Source: Catenuloplanes indicus (GTDB lineage Bacteria; Actinomycetota; Actinomycetes; Mycobacteriales; Micromonosporaceae). From it: a stretch of DNA of 64,000 bases. The position numbers and the translations under genes are program-made. The stretch covers positions 4,154,001-4,218,000 of the forward strand of contig NZ_JAUSUZ010000001.1 in NCBI RefSeq assembly GCF_030813715.1, in the 5' to 3' direction. The notes beneath the pieces are model-generated. The model was not told the origin of the DNA and did not search any database. It saw only the letters and a program-made list of their open reading frames with translations. The stretch's first letter is position 1; each line of letters opens with the position of its first letter. Of this stretch, positions 47,216 through 57,007 are shown piece after piece.

Positions 47216-48649
47216 ATGCGGGGCGTGTGGCGGGTCGCCGACGTGAGGTCGGCGGAAGAGACGCTGATGCGCGAGGTCCCGGACGGCACGCTCATGCAGC
47301 GCGCCGCGGCCGGGCTCGCCCGCCGGTGCGCGCTGCTGCTGGACCGGGTCTACGGGGCCCGGGTGCTGCTGCTGGTCGGCGCCGGGAACAACGGCGGTGA
47401 CGCGCTCTTCGCGGGCGCGCTGCTGGCCCGCCGCGGCGCGCACGTCACCGCGCTGCTGCTGAGCCCGGACCGGGCACATCCGGCCGGTCTGACCGCGCTG
47501 CGCCGGTCCGGCGGCCGGGTTCGCACCCGATGGGACGAACGGCTTCCCGCGGACCTGGTGATGGACGGCATCGTCGGCATCGGCGCCACCGGCGGCCTGC
47601 GCGAGCCCGCCATCGGCATCGTCGAGGCGCTGGCCGTGCGCGCCCCGCGCCCGATCATGGTCGCGGTCGACGTGCCGAGCGGCGTCGACGTGGACACCGG
47701 CGCGGTGCCGGGCGCGGCCGTCACGGCGGACGTGACGGTCACGTTCGGCTGTCTCAAACCGGCACTGGTCGCCGGTCCGGCCGCGCCGCTGGCCGGTCAC
47801 GTCGAGCTGGTCGACATCGGCATCGCGCCACAGGCCGCGCCCGCGCTGCGGATCGCCGGTGCCGCGGACGTCGCCGAGTGGTGGCCCCGGCTGACCGCCG
47901 GCTCGGAGAAGTACACCCGGGGCGTCGTCGGGATCGCCACCGGCTCGCACACGTACCCGGGTGCGGCCGTGCTGTCCACCGCCGGTGCGCTGGCCGGCCC
48001 GACCGGCATGGTGCGATATGCCGGAACCGCCCGCGCCGAGGTGCTCCGGGCGCATCCGTCCGTCGTCGCGGCGGACTCCGTCGCCGGCACCGGGCGTGTG
48101 CAGGCCTGGCTCTGCGGCTCCGGCATCGGCACCGACGAGGACGCGCGCACGGCGCTGCACGACGTGCTCGGCACGGATCTGCCGGTCGTGCTGGACGCGG
48201 ACGCGCTCACCATGCTGGTCGACGGCTCATCGGCGGACCGGCTCCGGGACCGCGACGCACCCCTGGTGATCACGCCGCACGACCGCGAGTTCGCCCGGCT
48301 GGCCGGTGGCGGGCCGGGATCGGACCGGGTGGGCGCCGCGCTCGCCCTGGCCGCGCGGATGCACGCGGTGGTGCTGCTCAAGGGCGACCGCACGATCGTC
48401 GCGGCGCCGGACGGTACGGCCTGGGTCAACCCGACCGGCACCGCCGCGCTGGCCACCGGCGGCACCGGCGACGTGCTGGCCGGCCTGCTGGCGTCCCTGC
48501 TGGCCGCGGGCGTCGATCCGGTCCGGTCCGCGGTCACCGCCGCCTACCTGCACGGCCTCGCCGGTCGCGTCGCCGCGGAACACGGGCCGGTCACGGCGCC
48601 GGACGTGGCCGTCGCGCTGCGCGAGGCGGTCGCCTCGATCATTCCTTGA
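47216..48649 (+). CDS. nnrD: Bifunctional NAD(P)H-hydrate epimerase/dehydratase
   Basis: 477 residues, repairing hydrated NADH/NADPH. The N-terminal YjeF_N epimerase domain has LLLVGAGNNGGDALFAGALL and VAVDVPSGVDVDTG. The C-terminal kinase-fold dehydratase domain has the ADP site and the catalytic NPTGTAALATGGTGDVLAGL. The gene closely follows acpS, the usual actinobacterial order. Start is ATG 47216, with a GGAG at 47207-47210. A repeat pair and terminator follow. Confidence 0.95.
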   Translation: MRGVWRVADVRSAEETLMREVPDGTLMQRAAAGLARRCALLLDRVYGARVLLLVGAGNNGGDALFAGALLARRGAHVTALLLSPDRAHPAGLTALRRSGGRVRTRWDERLPADLVMDGIVGIGATGGLREPAIGIVEALAVRAPRPIMVAVDVPSGVDVDTGAVPGAAVTADVTVTFGCLKPALVAGPAAPLAGHVELVDIGIAPQAAPALRIAGAADVAEWWPRLTAGSEKYTRGVVGIATGSHTYPGAAVLSTAGALAGPTGMVRYAGTARAEVLRAHPSVVAADSVAGTGRVQAWLCGSGIGTDEDARTALHDVLGTDLPVVLDADALTMLVDGSSADRLRDRDAPLVITPHDREFARLAGGGPGSDRVGAALALAARMHAVVLLKGDRTIVAAPDGTAWVNPTGTAALATGGTGDVLAGLLASLLAAGVDPVRSAVTAAYLHGLAGRVAAEHGPVTAPDVAVALREAVASIIP

Positions 48650-48912
48650 GATTTTCCCGCTTCCGGCGTGCCCACTTCCCCAGTGCTCCCGCGGGCACCG
48701 GTTCCGTCGCCGGTCACCGAAACCCCGGAGCGTCAGGCGACGAGGCGAACGCGCGCGAAGCCGCGGCGAGACGCGGCCGGGACGTGACCGGCGACACCGA
48801 CCGCGGCTCGTGGTGACCACCCGCGGAACTGACAGGGAGGAGCGCCGGCGACGACCGGTGCCCGCGGGAGCATGCGGACAGCACCACCCGGGGAGCGGGT
48901 ATATCGATCTGC
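48650..48912. repeat. Palindromic dispersed repeat between nnrD and glmS
   Basis: Gap of convergent genes (318 nt to glmS) without a gene. Left sequence (ttcccgcttccggcg at 48656; gtgctcccgcgggcaccggt near 48682) is the reverse complement, with gaps, of the right part (accggtgcccgcgggagca near 48856; accacccggggagcgggta near 48893). The right half equals the copy at 9835-9915. Confidence 0.7.
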
Positions 48913-48917
48913 ACGGA

Positions 48918-48951
48918 AAGGCCGGCCCGCGAGCGAACGCGGGCCGGCCTT
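48918..48951 (-). terminator. glmS terminator
   Basis: Perfect 14-bp arms (aaggccggcccgcg and cgcgggccggcctt) with a 6-nt loop, 16 nt beyond the glmS stop codon; also usable for nnrD. Confidence 0.92.
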
Positions 48952-48967
48952 CAGCGGAGATCCGGCT

Positions 48968-50848
48968 CTACTCGACGGTGACCGACTTGGCCAGGTTGCG
49001 CGGCTGGTCGACGTCGTGGCCGCGGGAGCTGGCGATCTCGCAGGAGAGGACCTGGAGCGGCACCGTGGTGACCAGCGGCGCCAGCAGCGTGGGCGTACGC
49101 GGCACGCGGATCAGCTCGTCGGCGTAGGGGACGACCGCGTCGTCGCCCTCCTCCGCGATCACGATGGTGCGGGCACCACGCGCGCGGACCTCCTGGATGT
49201 TCGACACGATCTTGTCGTGCAGGACGCCGCGGCCGGCCGGCGACGGGACGATGCAGACGACCGGCGTGCCCTGGTCGATCAGCGCGATCGGGCCGTGCTT
49301 GAGCTCGCCCGCCGCGAAGCCCTCGGCGTGCATGTACGCCAGCTCCTTGAGCTTGAGCGCGCCCTCCAGCGCCACCGGGTAGCCGACGTGCCGCCCGATG
49401 AACAGCACCTGCTGCGCGGACGCGAGGTCACGCGCGAGCTTGCGGACCGGCTCCATCGACTCGAGCACGGTGCGCAGCTTGTCCGGCATCTCCTGGAGCT
49501 GCTTGACGACCGCGCCGACCTCGTCCGCGTACTTGATCCCGCGGACCTGTGCCAGGTGCAGGCCGATCAGGTAGCAGGCGACGAGCTGGGTGAGGAACGC
49601 CTTGGTGGACGCGACCGCGACCTCGGGACCGCCGTGCGTGTAGAGCACCGCGTCGGACTCGCGCGGGATGGTGGACCCGTTGGTGTTGCAGATCGCGAGC
49701 ACGCGCGCCTTCTGCTCCTTGGCGTGCCGGAGCGCCATCAGCGTGTCCATCGTCTCGCCGGACTGGGAGATCGCGATGACCAGCGTGGAGCGGTCCAGCA
49801 CCGGGTCGCGGTAGCGGAACTCGCTGGCCGTCTCGACCTCGCACGGGATGCGCGTCCAGTGCTCGATCGCATACTTCGCGACCAGACCCGAGTGGTACGC
49901 CGTACCGCACGCCACGATGAAGACCTTGTCCACGTCGCGCAGGTCCTGCTCGGTGAGGCGGACCTCGTCGAGCACGATCTCGCCGGTCTCGGTGAGCCGG
50001 CCGAGCAGCGTGTCCGCCACCGCCTGCGGCTGCTCGGCGATCTCCTTGAGCATGAAGTAGTCGTAGCCGCCCTTCTCGGCGGCGGACGCGTCCCAGTCGA
50101 TGTGGAACGGACGGCCCTCGACCGGCGTGCCGTCGAAGCCGGTGATCTCGATGCCCTCCGGCGTGATCAGCACGACCTGGTCCTGGCCCAGCTCGACCGC
50201 CTCGCGGGTGTGCTCGATGAACGCGGAGACGTCGCTGGCCAGGTAGTTCTCTCCCTCGCCACGGCCGACCACGAGCGGCGAGTTGCGGCGGGCGCCGACG
50301 ACCGCGCCGGGGATCGCGGTGTCCACGGCGAGCAGCGTGAACGCGCCCTCCAGCCGGCGGGAGACGCGGCGCATCGCCTCGGCGAGCGCCTGCGGGCCGG
50401 TCACGCCCTCGGAGTTGACCTCGGTGAGCGCGATGGCGAGCAGGTGCGCCGCAACCTCGGTGTCGGTCTCGCTGCTGAACTCGACGCCGAGCGCCTCGAG
50501 CTCGACGCGGAGGCGGGCGAAGTTCTCGATGATGCCGTTGTGGATGACCGCGACACGACCGTCCTGCGAGACGTGCGGGTGGGCGTTGCGGTCGGTCGGG
50601 CCGCCGTGCGTGGCCCAGCGGGTGTGCCCGATGCCGGTGGTGCCGGCCGTGATGCCGCCGGCCTGGCCCTCGCCGAGCGCCTTCTCCAGGTTGGCGAGCT
50701 TGCCCGCCTTCTTCTCGGTGTGCAGCGCGCCGTCACCGACGACGGCGACGCCCGCCGAGTCGTAACCCCGGTACTCGAGCCGCCGCAGCCCGTCCAACAC
50801 GATGCTCAGTGCCGGCCGGTTGCCGACGTAACCCACGATTCCGCACAT
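48968..50848 (-). CDS. glmS: Glutamine-fructose-6-phosphate aminotransferase
   Basis: GlmS makes glucosamine-6-phosphate, the entry to peptidoglycan amino sugars. 626 residues, starting MCGIVGYVGN with the N-terminal nucleophile Cys exposed after Met removal. The glutaminase domain shows GHTRWATHGGPTDRNAHPH, and two SIS domains follow (VIAISQSGETMDTLMALRHA; VLFIGRHVGYPVALEGALKL). The end NLAKSVTVE is canonical. No glmS ribozyme is expected or seen. Length is normal; glmM lies 5 kb away. Confidence 0.97.
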   Translation of the reverse strand: MCGIVGYVGNRPALSIVLDGLRRLEYRGYDSAGVAVVGDGALHTEKKAGKLANLEKALGEGQAGGITAGTTGIGHTRWATHGGPTDRNAHPHVSQDGRVAVIHNGIIENFARLRVELEALGVEFSSETDTEVAAHLLAIALTEVNSEGVTGPQALAEAMRRVSRRLEGAFTLLAVDTAIPGAVVGARRNSPLVVGRGEGENYLASDVSAFIEHTREAVELGQDQVVLITPEGIEITGFDGTPVEGRPFHIDWDASAAEKGGYDYFMLKEIAEQPQAVADTLLGRLTETGEIVLDEVRLTEQDLRDVDKVFIVACGTAYHSGLVAKYAIEHWTRIPCEVETASEFRYRDPVLDRSTLVIAISQSGETMDTLMALRHAKEQKARVLAICNTNGSTIPRESDAVLYTHGGPEVAVASTKAFLTQLVACYLIGLHLAQVRGIKYADEVGAVVKQLQEMPDKLRTVLESMEPVRKLARDLASAQQVLFIGRHVGYPVALEGALKLKELAYMHAEGFAAGELKHGPIALIDQGTPVVCIVPSPAGRGVLHDKIVSNIQEVRARGARTIVIAEEGDDAVVPYADELIRVPRTPTLLAPLVTTVPLQVLSCEIASSRGHDVDQPRNLAKSVTVE

Positions 50849-51045
50849 GGCAGCCAGAGTAGCGGAGTTTTGCTCAACCCGCGTGCGCGAAGGCCGGGTA
50901 TTCGCTCACGGACATTGCGCGATTGGGGGATTTATGCGGGACCTATACGGACAGAACATCCCAGGTACCTGTCGGTAAGCCGATTGCCGGGATAGGGCAG
51001 GCTGGTGCACGGTGTATCGCCCCGCACGTCTGGAGCCCCGAGGCC

Positions 51046-51786
51046 ATGACCGAGCCCCACCCGCCGTCCCCGCAGCCCGAGCAGCCCAACCCGTGGGCAC
51101 GCCCCCCGGAGGGCGTGCCGGAGCAGCCGGTGCAGTACGGCCCGCCGCAGTACGGCCAGCCGCAGTACGCCCCGCCGCCCACCGCGCACTGGGCCTACGA
51201 CCCGCAGCAGGCACCACCGCCGCAGCAGCGCTCGGTGAAGCCGATCATCGCGATCATCGCGGCCGCCGTGGTGCTGCTCTGCGCGGGCACGGTCGTGGCC
51301 GGTGTGCTGGTCTTCAACCAGGCGCGGAACGCGGCGCAGGACGTCCTGCCCTCGCTGCCCCCGCTGCCGACCGGGGCGCCGGAGCCGACCCGCCCGGCGC
51401 CCACCGGGTCCGCGCCGGCGACCGAGGACCCGTTCCAGATCCCCGGCCTGCCGGATCTGGACGACCTGCTCCCGACCGGCGCCGGCGTCACCGCGAGCCC
51501 GGACGCGACGGTCGTCTACGAGGTCACCGGCCCGGACGACGCCGCGGTCACGTACACGGAGGCGGGCACCACGCCGAAGTCGGAGCGGGACGTGCGGCTG
51601 CCGTGGCGGAAGGAGTTCACGCTCGGCTCCGAGACACCCCTGCTCAGCGTGACCGGCATCCACTTCGGCACCGAGAACTCGGAGCTCACCTGCCGGATCA
51701 CGCTGGACGGCAAGGAGATCGTGAAGCGCACCGCGTCCGGCAACGCCTCCACCGCTACCTGTATGCAGTTCGTCGTGGTTTCGTAG
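51046..51786 (+). CDS. Membrane-anchored MmpS-like protein
   Basis: 246 residues from the ATG at 51046. A Pro/Gln/Tyr-rich cytoplasmic start (VQYGPPQYGQPQYAPPP) precedes one transmembrane helix (PIIAIIAAAVVLLCAGTVVA). A Pro/Thr-rich spacer leads to a beta-rich domain (ATVVYEVTGPDDAAVTYTEA; TCRITLDGKEIVKRT) like MmpS/DUF4333-type accessory proteins. The cell-surface domain may bind a partner or lipid; no MmpL gene is near. An aminotransferase gene begins 4 nt after its stop. Confidence 0.75.
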   Translation: MTEPHPPSPQPEQPNPWARPPEGVPEQPVQYGPPQYGQPQYAPPPTAHWAYDPQQAPPPQQRSVKPIIAIIAAAVVLLCAGTVVAGVLVFNQARNAAQDVLPSLPPLPTGAPEPTRPAPTGSAPATEDPFQIPGLPDLDDLLPTGAGVTASPDATVVYEVTGPDDAAVTYTEAGTTPKSERDVRLPWRKEFTLGSETPLLSVTGIHFGTENSELTCRITLDGKEIVKRTASGNASTATCMQFVVVS

Positions 51787-51790
51787 ACCG

Positions 51791-52954
51791 GTGACTGATC
51801 CACTGGTGGCGCGCATGCGCCCGTTCGGCACCACGATCTTCGCGGAGATGTCCGCGCTCGCGGTCCGGACGGGCGCGGTCAACCTCGGCCAGGGCTTCCC
51901 GGACACGGACGGGCCGCCGGAGATGCTGGCCGCCGCGGAGGCGGCGCTGCGCGGCGGCCGGAACCAGTACCCGCCCGGCCCGGGCATTCCGGAGCTGCGC
52001 GCCGCGGTCGCGCGCCACCAACGGCGGTTCTGGGATCTCCGGTACGACCCGGACGGCGAGATCCTGATCACGGCGGGCGCGACCGAGGTGATCGCGGCGA
52101 CGATCATGGCGCTCTGCGAGCCGGGCGACGAGGTGGTCTGCTTCGAACCGTTCTACGACTCGTACGCCGCGTCGATCGCGCTGGCCGGTGCGGTGCGGCG
52201 CCCGGTCACGCTCTACCCCGACGGGCGTTTCGCCTTCGACCCGGGGCAGCTGCGCGCGGCGTTCTCCGACCGCACCCGGCTGGTGCTGCTGAACTCGCCG
52301 CACAACCCGACCGGCAAGGTGTTCACCCGGGACGAGCTGGACCTGATCGCCCGGCTGTGCCGGGACCATGACGTCTACGCGGTCACCGACGAGGTCTACG
52401 AGCACCTGGTCTTCACGGACAGCGCGGCGCCGCACGTGCCGCTGGCCACGCTGGACGGCATGCGGGAACGCACGCTGCGCATCTCCTCGGCCGGCAAGAC
52501 GTTCTCCTGCACCGGCTGGAAGATCGGCTGGGTCAGCGGCCCGCGCGAGCTGATCAGCGCGGTCACCCGGGTCAAGCAGTTCCTGACGTACGTCAACGGC
52601 GCGCCGTTCCAGCCCGCGATCGCGGTCGCGCTCGACCTGCCGGACGCGTACTACCGCGACTTCCGGGACGGCCTGCAGGCCCGCCGGGACCGGCTCGCGG
52701 ACGGGCTCGCCCGGGCCGGCCTGCGCGTGCTGCCGTCCGAGGGCACCTACTTCATCACGGCCGACATCTCCGGCGTCTCGGACGGCGACGGCATCGCGTT
52801 CTGCCGGGAGCTGCCCGAGCGGCTCGGTGTCGCGGCGATCCCGACGCAGGTCTTCTACGACAACGCGGAGCCGGCGCGGACGCTGGTCCGGTTCGCGTTC
52901 TGCAAACGCGAGGAGGTCATCGACGAGGCGGTCAGGCGCCTGGCCGGGCCGTAG
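51791..52954 (+). CDS. Aminotransferase class I, DapC-like (N-succinyldiaminopimelate type)
   Basis: 387 residues from a GTG at 51791. PLP fold-type I: GATEVIAATIMALCEPGDEV, NSPHNPTGKVF, PLP-binding Lys in ISSAGKTFSCTGWKIGWVSG, and VRFAFCKREEVIDEA at the C-terminus. Overall sequence resembles my memory of mycobacterial DapC (Rv0858c), which makes the diaminopimelate precursor of peptidoglycan and lysine. Broader substrate use cannot be excluded. It overlaps the convergent fusion gene by 23 bp at its 3' end. Confidence 0.85.
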   Translation: MTDPLVARMRPFGTTIFAEMSALAVRTGAVNLGQGFPDTDGPPEMLAAAEAALRGGRNQYPPGPGIPELRAAVARHQRRFWDLRYDPDGEILITAGATEVIAATIMALCEPGDEVVCFEPFYDSYAASIALAGAVRRPVTLYPDGRFAFDPGQLRAAFSDRTRLVLLNSPHNPTGKVFTRDELDLIARLCRDHDVYAVTDEVYEHLVFTDSAAPHVPLATLDGMRERTLRISSAGKTFSCTGWKIGWVSGPRELISAVTRVKQFLTYVNGAPFQPAIAVALDLPDAYYRDFRDGLQARRDRLADGLARAGLRVLPSEGTYFITADISGVSDGDGIAFCRELPERLGVAAIPTQVFYDNAEPARTLVRFAFCKREEVIDEAVRRLAGP

Positions 52955-54623
52955 TCGCGGCCGACCCGGTGGGCAGCCGCGCGCCCATCAGCGCCTCCAG
53001 CCCGCGGCTACGGCGCGGCGCGCGACGGCCGTGGCGGGAGGCCGCGACCAGCATCGGGTACGTCAGCGGCCGCCGGACGACCTCGGTCCACGAGCCGCCG
53101 AGCAGTTGCAGCGCGAGCGCGCCGAGCCAGATCGCCGCGGTCCGCACCGGGTCGTCGAAGAGCAGGCCGTAGATCAGGTACAGGTCGATCAGCGGCGCCA
53201 GCAACGGCAGCAGCGTGTGGAACAGCAGCAGCGCGAGCAGCGCCCGCCGTCCGTAGCGGCCGCCGGGACCGGACTCGACGAGCACGCGCCGGTGCTTCCA
53301 CATCGCCTGCATGTCGCCGTAGAGCGCGGTGTACGGGCGTGGCCGGGCCGGGATGCGGGCGTCCGGCGCACCGACCACGCGCCATCCGGCCCGGACCACC
53401 GCGACGGTCAGGTCGGTGTCCTCGGCCAGCGTGTCGTCGGAGAGGCCGTCGACCTGGCGCAGCGCCTCCCGCCGGTACGCACCCGCCGCGGCCGGGACCG
53501 TGGGCAGGCAGCGCAGCGCGTCGTATGCCCGCTGTCGCGCCCCGGCGCCGGTATCGGCGGCGACCGCGCCGACCGCCGGGTCCGCGAACGGGCCGATCAG
53601 CGCCGGTACGGTGCCCGGCCGGAAGATCGTCTCGCCGTCCGTCAGCACGATCACGTCCGTGGTGGCGTGCGCGATGCCGGTGTTCAGCGCGGCGGCCCGG
53701 CCCGCGTGCCGCTGGCGCAGCACCGTGACGCCCGGGTACGCCTCGGCCAGCTCCGCCGTGCGGTCCGTGGACCCGTCGTCGACCACGATGACGTCGGCCG
53801 GCCCCAGCGAGCCGAGCACGTCCGTGATGCGCTCGGCCGCGTTGTGTACCGGTACGACCACGGTGACCCGGCGGTCATAGCCGGCCCCCGGGCCGGTCCG
53901 CCGCCGGACCAGCGACAGCGCGCATCGCGCCAGCAGTAACGCCCCGAGCAGCAGCAACGCGACCGTGAACCAGCTCGCCACGGTCCATCCGGCCTGCACC
54001 AGGCCGACCAGTGCGAGCCCGAGCGCCCGCTCCGCGCCGTCCGGGGGCGGGTTCGCCGGGGCGCCCCGCAGCATGGTGATCGTGTAGCCGGCCCGCTTGA
54101 GCTCCGGGATCACCGCGTCCAGCGCGGCCGCGGTCCGCTCACCGCCGGCGAAGCGCACCACCGCCCCCTCGCCGCCGGGCGGCATGACCGCGCGCCGGAT
54201 GTCGGTCAGCGTCGCCGCCGGGTCGCCGTCCCGGGCCTCGCGCGTGGTGCCGGTGGCGCGGAGCAGCGTGCTGGACACGTTCGCGGCACCGGCCAGCGCG
54301 TACCGGGTGGTGGCGGTGTCGATGCCGATCTCGTGGCCGGCGGCCCGGACGTCGCGCACGATGCCGGGGTACCGGGCGATGCGCGCGCCGGTCATGAAGA
54401 AGACCGCGGGCACGTCGTGCTCGGCCAGCACGCCCAGAATCCCGGGCGTGAACGCCGGGTCCGGGCCGCCGTCGAACGCGAGCACGATGTGCCGCTCCGG
54501 CGGTGCGGCGGTGCCCGTGACCGGCGCGTCCGGCACGCCGAGCCGGCTCGTCACCGCGCCGTTGACCAGCAGCAGACCGATGATCAGCCCGAGCGTTCCG
54601 AGCAGTAGGAACCAGCGCCTCAC
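52932..54623 (-). CDS. Fusion of NodB-like deacetylase domain and family 2 glycosyltransferase, both with changed motifs
   Basis: 563 residues. An N-terminal helix anchors a NodB-like domain (residues 45-200), then a helix near 225, a GT2 domain (250-450) and two or three C-terminal helices. The metal site of NodB is lost: LAFDGGPDPAFTP has G for the second Asp, and HEIGIDTATT lacks the paired histidines. GT2 keeps VIVVDDGSTDRT and EDTDLT, but the DxD is DGE (LTDGETIF) and the QxxRW motif is not clear (QAMWKHRRV). So the deacetylase half is probably inactive and the transferase uncertain. It resembles PgaB/PgaC-type export enzymes joined in one chain. Confidence 0.82.
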   Translation of the reverse strand: MRRWFLLLGTLGLIIGLLLVNGAVTSRLGVPDAPVTGTAAPPERHIVLAFDGGPDPAFTPGILGVLAEHDVPAVFFMTGARIARYPGIVRDVRAAGHEIGIDTATTRYALAGAANVSSTLLRATGTTREARDGDPAATLTDIRRAVMPPGGEGAVVRFAGGERTAAALDAVIPELKRAGYTITMLRGAPANPPPDGAERALGLALVGLVQAGWTVASWFTVALLLLGALLLARCALSLVRRRTGPGAGYDRRVTVVVPVHNAAERITDVLGSLGPADVIVVDDGSTDRTAELAEAYPGVTVLRQRHAGRAAALNTGIAHATTDVIVLTDGETIFRPGTVPALIGPFADPAVGAVAADTGAGARQRAYDALRCLPTVPAAAGAYRREALRQVDGLSDDTLAEDTDLTVAVVRAGWRVVGAPDARIPARPRPYTALYGDMQAMWKHRRVLVESGPGGRYGRRALLALLLFHTLLPLLAPLIDLYLIYGLLFDDPVRTAAIWLGALALQLLGGSWTEVVRRPLTYPMLVAASRHGRRAPRRSRGLEALMGARLPTGSAATTARPGA

Positions 54624-54713
54624 TATCTTCCCTCGGCCGGCTCCCGGCGCTCCTTACAATTTGTGACCGCGCTCACAGCTACCGGGCCGCGGACCGGTTC
54701 GTTGAGCAGGGGC

Positions 54714-55646
54714 GTGCTGTGGAAACGCCTCGCCGTTCTCGTGCCGGTCCTGCTCGCCGCCGGGTGCACCAGCGCCGACGATCCCCGGCCGCCGCTGCGG
54801 GTGGCACCCTACGTCGACATCGCCAGCGGCTCGCTGGACATCGCGGAAGCCGTACGCGCATCCGGCCAGACCGACTTCACGCTCGCGTTCGTGGTCGCGA
54901 ACCGGTCGAAGGCCTGCGCGCCGACCTGGGGTGGCACGGTGCCGCTGGACTCGCCGCGGGTGCAGGCCGACCTGGACGCGATCGCCCGGCTGGGCGGCGA
55001 GGTGACCGTGTCGACCGGCGGCGCGACCGGCACGTACCTGGAGAGCGTGTGTTCCCGCGCGGAGCTGACCGCCGCCTACCGGGCGGCGCTGGACGCGGCC
55101 GGCAGCAACGACCTGGACGTGGACATCGAGCGCCCGGTCACGCCGGATACGGTCACCGGCGCGCTCGCCGACCTGCAGCGGGAGCGCGGCACCTCGGTCA
55201 CGCTGACCGTGCCGGTCGCCGGCCCGGATCGAGGGCTGACGAAGGAGAGCACGGCGCTGTTGCGGAGCGCGGCGGCGGCCGGCGTCGAGCTGTCCGTGAA
55301 CGCGATGACGATGAACTTCGACCCGGCCGGTGCGGGCTGGGCAGACGCGATGGTCGCGGCCACCGACGCGGTCGCGGCGGACCTGGCCGCGATCTGGCCG
55401 GACCGGGACGTGCACCGGATGCTCGGCGTGACCCCGATGATCGGCGTCAACGACACCGGCCCGGTCACCACGCTCTCCGACGCACAGACCGTCCTGCGGT
55501 ACGCGGAGGCGCGCGGCCTGGGCTTCGTGCGCTTCTGGTCCGTCAACCGGGACAACGACGGCTGCTCCGGCACGGTCTCCCCGTCGTGCAGCGGCATCGC
55601 GCAGTCCCGGTTCGAGTTCCTGCGGCTGTTCGGCGGGGGCCACTGA
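54714..55646 (+). CDS. Lipoprotein with GH18 (chitinase-like) domain
   Basis: About 310 residues from the GTG at 54714; the frame runs up to 54663, but TACAAT at 54655-54660 places a likely promoter there. The signal ends in a lipobox (LVPVLLAAGC). The glycosidase-18 signature is in SNDLDVDIERPVTP, with the catalytic Glu after DxD. The final part (LGFVRFWSVNRDNDG) fits bacterial GH18 chitinases. It likely cuts a beta-linked amino-sugar polymer at the surface; the neighbour fusion protein handles polysaccharide too. It shares a terminator with glmM. Confidence 0.85.
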   Translation: MLWKRLAVLVPVLLAAGCTSADDPRPPLRVAPYVDIASGSLDIAEAVRASGQTDFTLAFVVANRSKACAPTWGGTVPLDSPRVQADLDAIARLGGEVTVSTGGATGTYLESVCSRAELTAAYRAALDAAGSNDLDVDIERPVTPDTVTGALADLQRERGTSVTLTVPVAGPDRGLTKESTALLRSAAAAGVELSVNAMTMNFDPAGAGWADAMVAATDAVAADLAAIWPDRDVHRMLGVTPMIGVNDTGPVTTLSDAQTVLRYAEARGLGFVRFWSVNRDNDGCSGTVSPSCSGIAQSRFEFLRLFGGGH

Positions 55647-55660
55647 GCGTGGCCCCCGCC
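55632..55660. terminator. Bidirectional terminator between GH18 gene and glmM
   Basis: Perfect 12-bp arms (ggcgggggccac and gtggcccccgcc) with the GH18 stop codon TGA in the 5-nt loop; the glmM stop is 7 nt beyond. Confidence 0.85.
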
Positions 55661-55666
55661 GGTGCG

Positions 55667-57007
55667 TCACACCGCGCGGACCACGTCCGCGACGCGCTCG
55701 GCCACGCGCTGCGCGGTCTCCGCGGTCGCCGCCTCGATCATGACGCGGACCAGCTGCTCCGTGCCGGACGGGCGGAGCAGCACCCGGCCGGTGTCGCCCA
55801 GCTCCACCTCGGCCTCGGCCACCGCGGCCTTGACCGCCGGTGCGGACGCGACCGCGGCCCGGTCCGAGACCGGCACGTTGATCAGCACCTGCGGCAGCTT
55901 CGTCATGATCGACGCCAGCTCCGCCAGGGACTTGCCGGTCGCGGCCATCCGCGCCATCAGGTGCAGGCCGGTCAGCGTGCCGTCGCCGGTGGTGGCGTAC
56001 GCGGGCATCACCACGTGGCCGCTCTGCTCGCCGCCCAGCGCCAGGTCGGACGCGCGCAGCTCGTCCAGCACGTACCGGTCGCCGACCTTGGTCTCGCGCA
56101 GTTTGATGCCGGCCTCGCGCATCGCGATCCGCAGCCCGAGGTTGCTCATCACGGTGGTGACCAGCGTGTCGTCGGTGAGCGCGCCGGCCTCGTGCATGGC
56201 CACGGCCAGGATGCCCATGATCTCGTCGCCGTCGACCACCTCGCCGGCCGCGGAGACCGCCAGGCAGCGATCCGCATCGCCGTCCAGGCCGATGCCCAGG
56301 TGTGCGCCGTGCTCGACCACCGCGGCCTGCAGGCTCTCCAGGTGGGTGGCGCCGCACTCGTCGTTGATGTTCAGCCCGTCCGGCTCCGCGTTGATCACGA
56401 CGACCTCCGCGCCGGCCTCGCTGAACGCGGCCGGGGCCACGTCCGCGGGCGCGCCGTTCGCGCAGTCGACCACGACCTTGATGCCGGCCAGCGGGTGCGG
56501 CGTGGAAGCGACCAGGTGCTTCACGTAGTGGTCCGCGCCGTCCAGCAGGTCGTGCACGCGGCCGATCGCGGCGCCGACCGGCCGGGTCCAGCCGCCGTTG
56601 TTCGCCTCGATGGCAGCCTCGATCTTCGCCTCGATGTCGTCGGGCAGCTTGTGCCCGCCGGCGGCGAAGAGCTTGATGCCGTTGTCCGGCATCGGGTTGT
56701 GCGAGGCGGAGACCATCACGCCGAAGTCCGCCTTCGTCTCGCCCACCAGGTATGCCACGCCCGGCGTGGGCAGCACGCCCACCCGCAGCACGGTCGCCCC
56801 GGCACTGGCCAGGCCCGCGACCACGGCCGCCTCCAGCATCTCGCCGCTGGCCCGGGGGTCACGGCCCACGATCGCCAGCGGCGGGTGGCTGCGGTCCGCC
56901 TCGGCGAGCACGTGCGCGGCCGCGACCGCCACGGACATCGCCAACTCCGGCGTCAGATCCGCGTTCGCCTTGCCGCGCACGCCGTCGGTGCCAAAGAGCC
57001 GCCCCAT
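55667..57007 (-). CDS. glmM: Phosphoglucosamine mutase
   Basis: GlmM turns GlcN-6-P (from GlmS) to GlcN-1-P for UDP-GlcNAc. 446 residues from the ATG at 57007 with GGAAGGA upstream. The active-site phosphoserine loop is [16 protein letters not shown], the Mg loop [14 protein letters not shown], the sugar-binding GGEQSGHVV and the phosphate-binding [12 protein letters not shown]. All four are intact. It lies downstream of rplM-rpsI on the same strand, the standard actinobacterial order. Confidence 0.97.
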   Translation of the reverse strand: MGRLFGTDGVRGKANADLTPELAMSVAVAAAHVLAEADRSHPPLAIVGRDPRASGEMLEAAVVAGLASAGATVLRVGVLPTPGVAYLVGETKADFGVMVSASHNPMPDNGIKLFAAGGHKLPDDIEAKIEAAIEANNGGWTRPVGAAIGRVHDLLDGADHYVKHLVASTPHPLAGIKVVVDCANGAPADVAPAAFSEAGAEVVVINAEPDGLNINDECGATHLESLQAAVVEHGAHLGIGLDGDADRCLAVSAAGEVVDGDEIMGILAVAMHEAGALTDDTLVTTVMSNLGLRIAMREAGIKLRETKVGDRYVLDELRASDLALGGEQSGHVVMPAYATTGDGTLTGLHLMARMAATGKSLAELASIMTKLPQVLINVPVSDRAAVASAPAVKAAVAEAEVELGDTGRVLLRPSGTEQLVRVMIEAATAETAQRVAERVADVVRAV

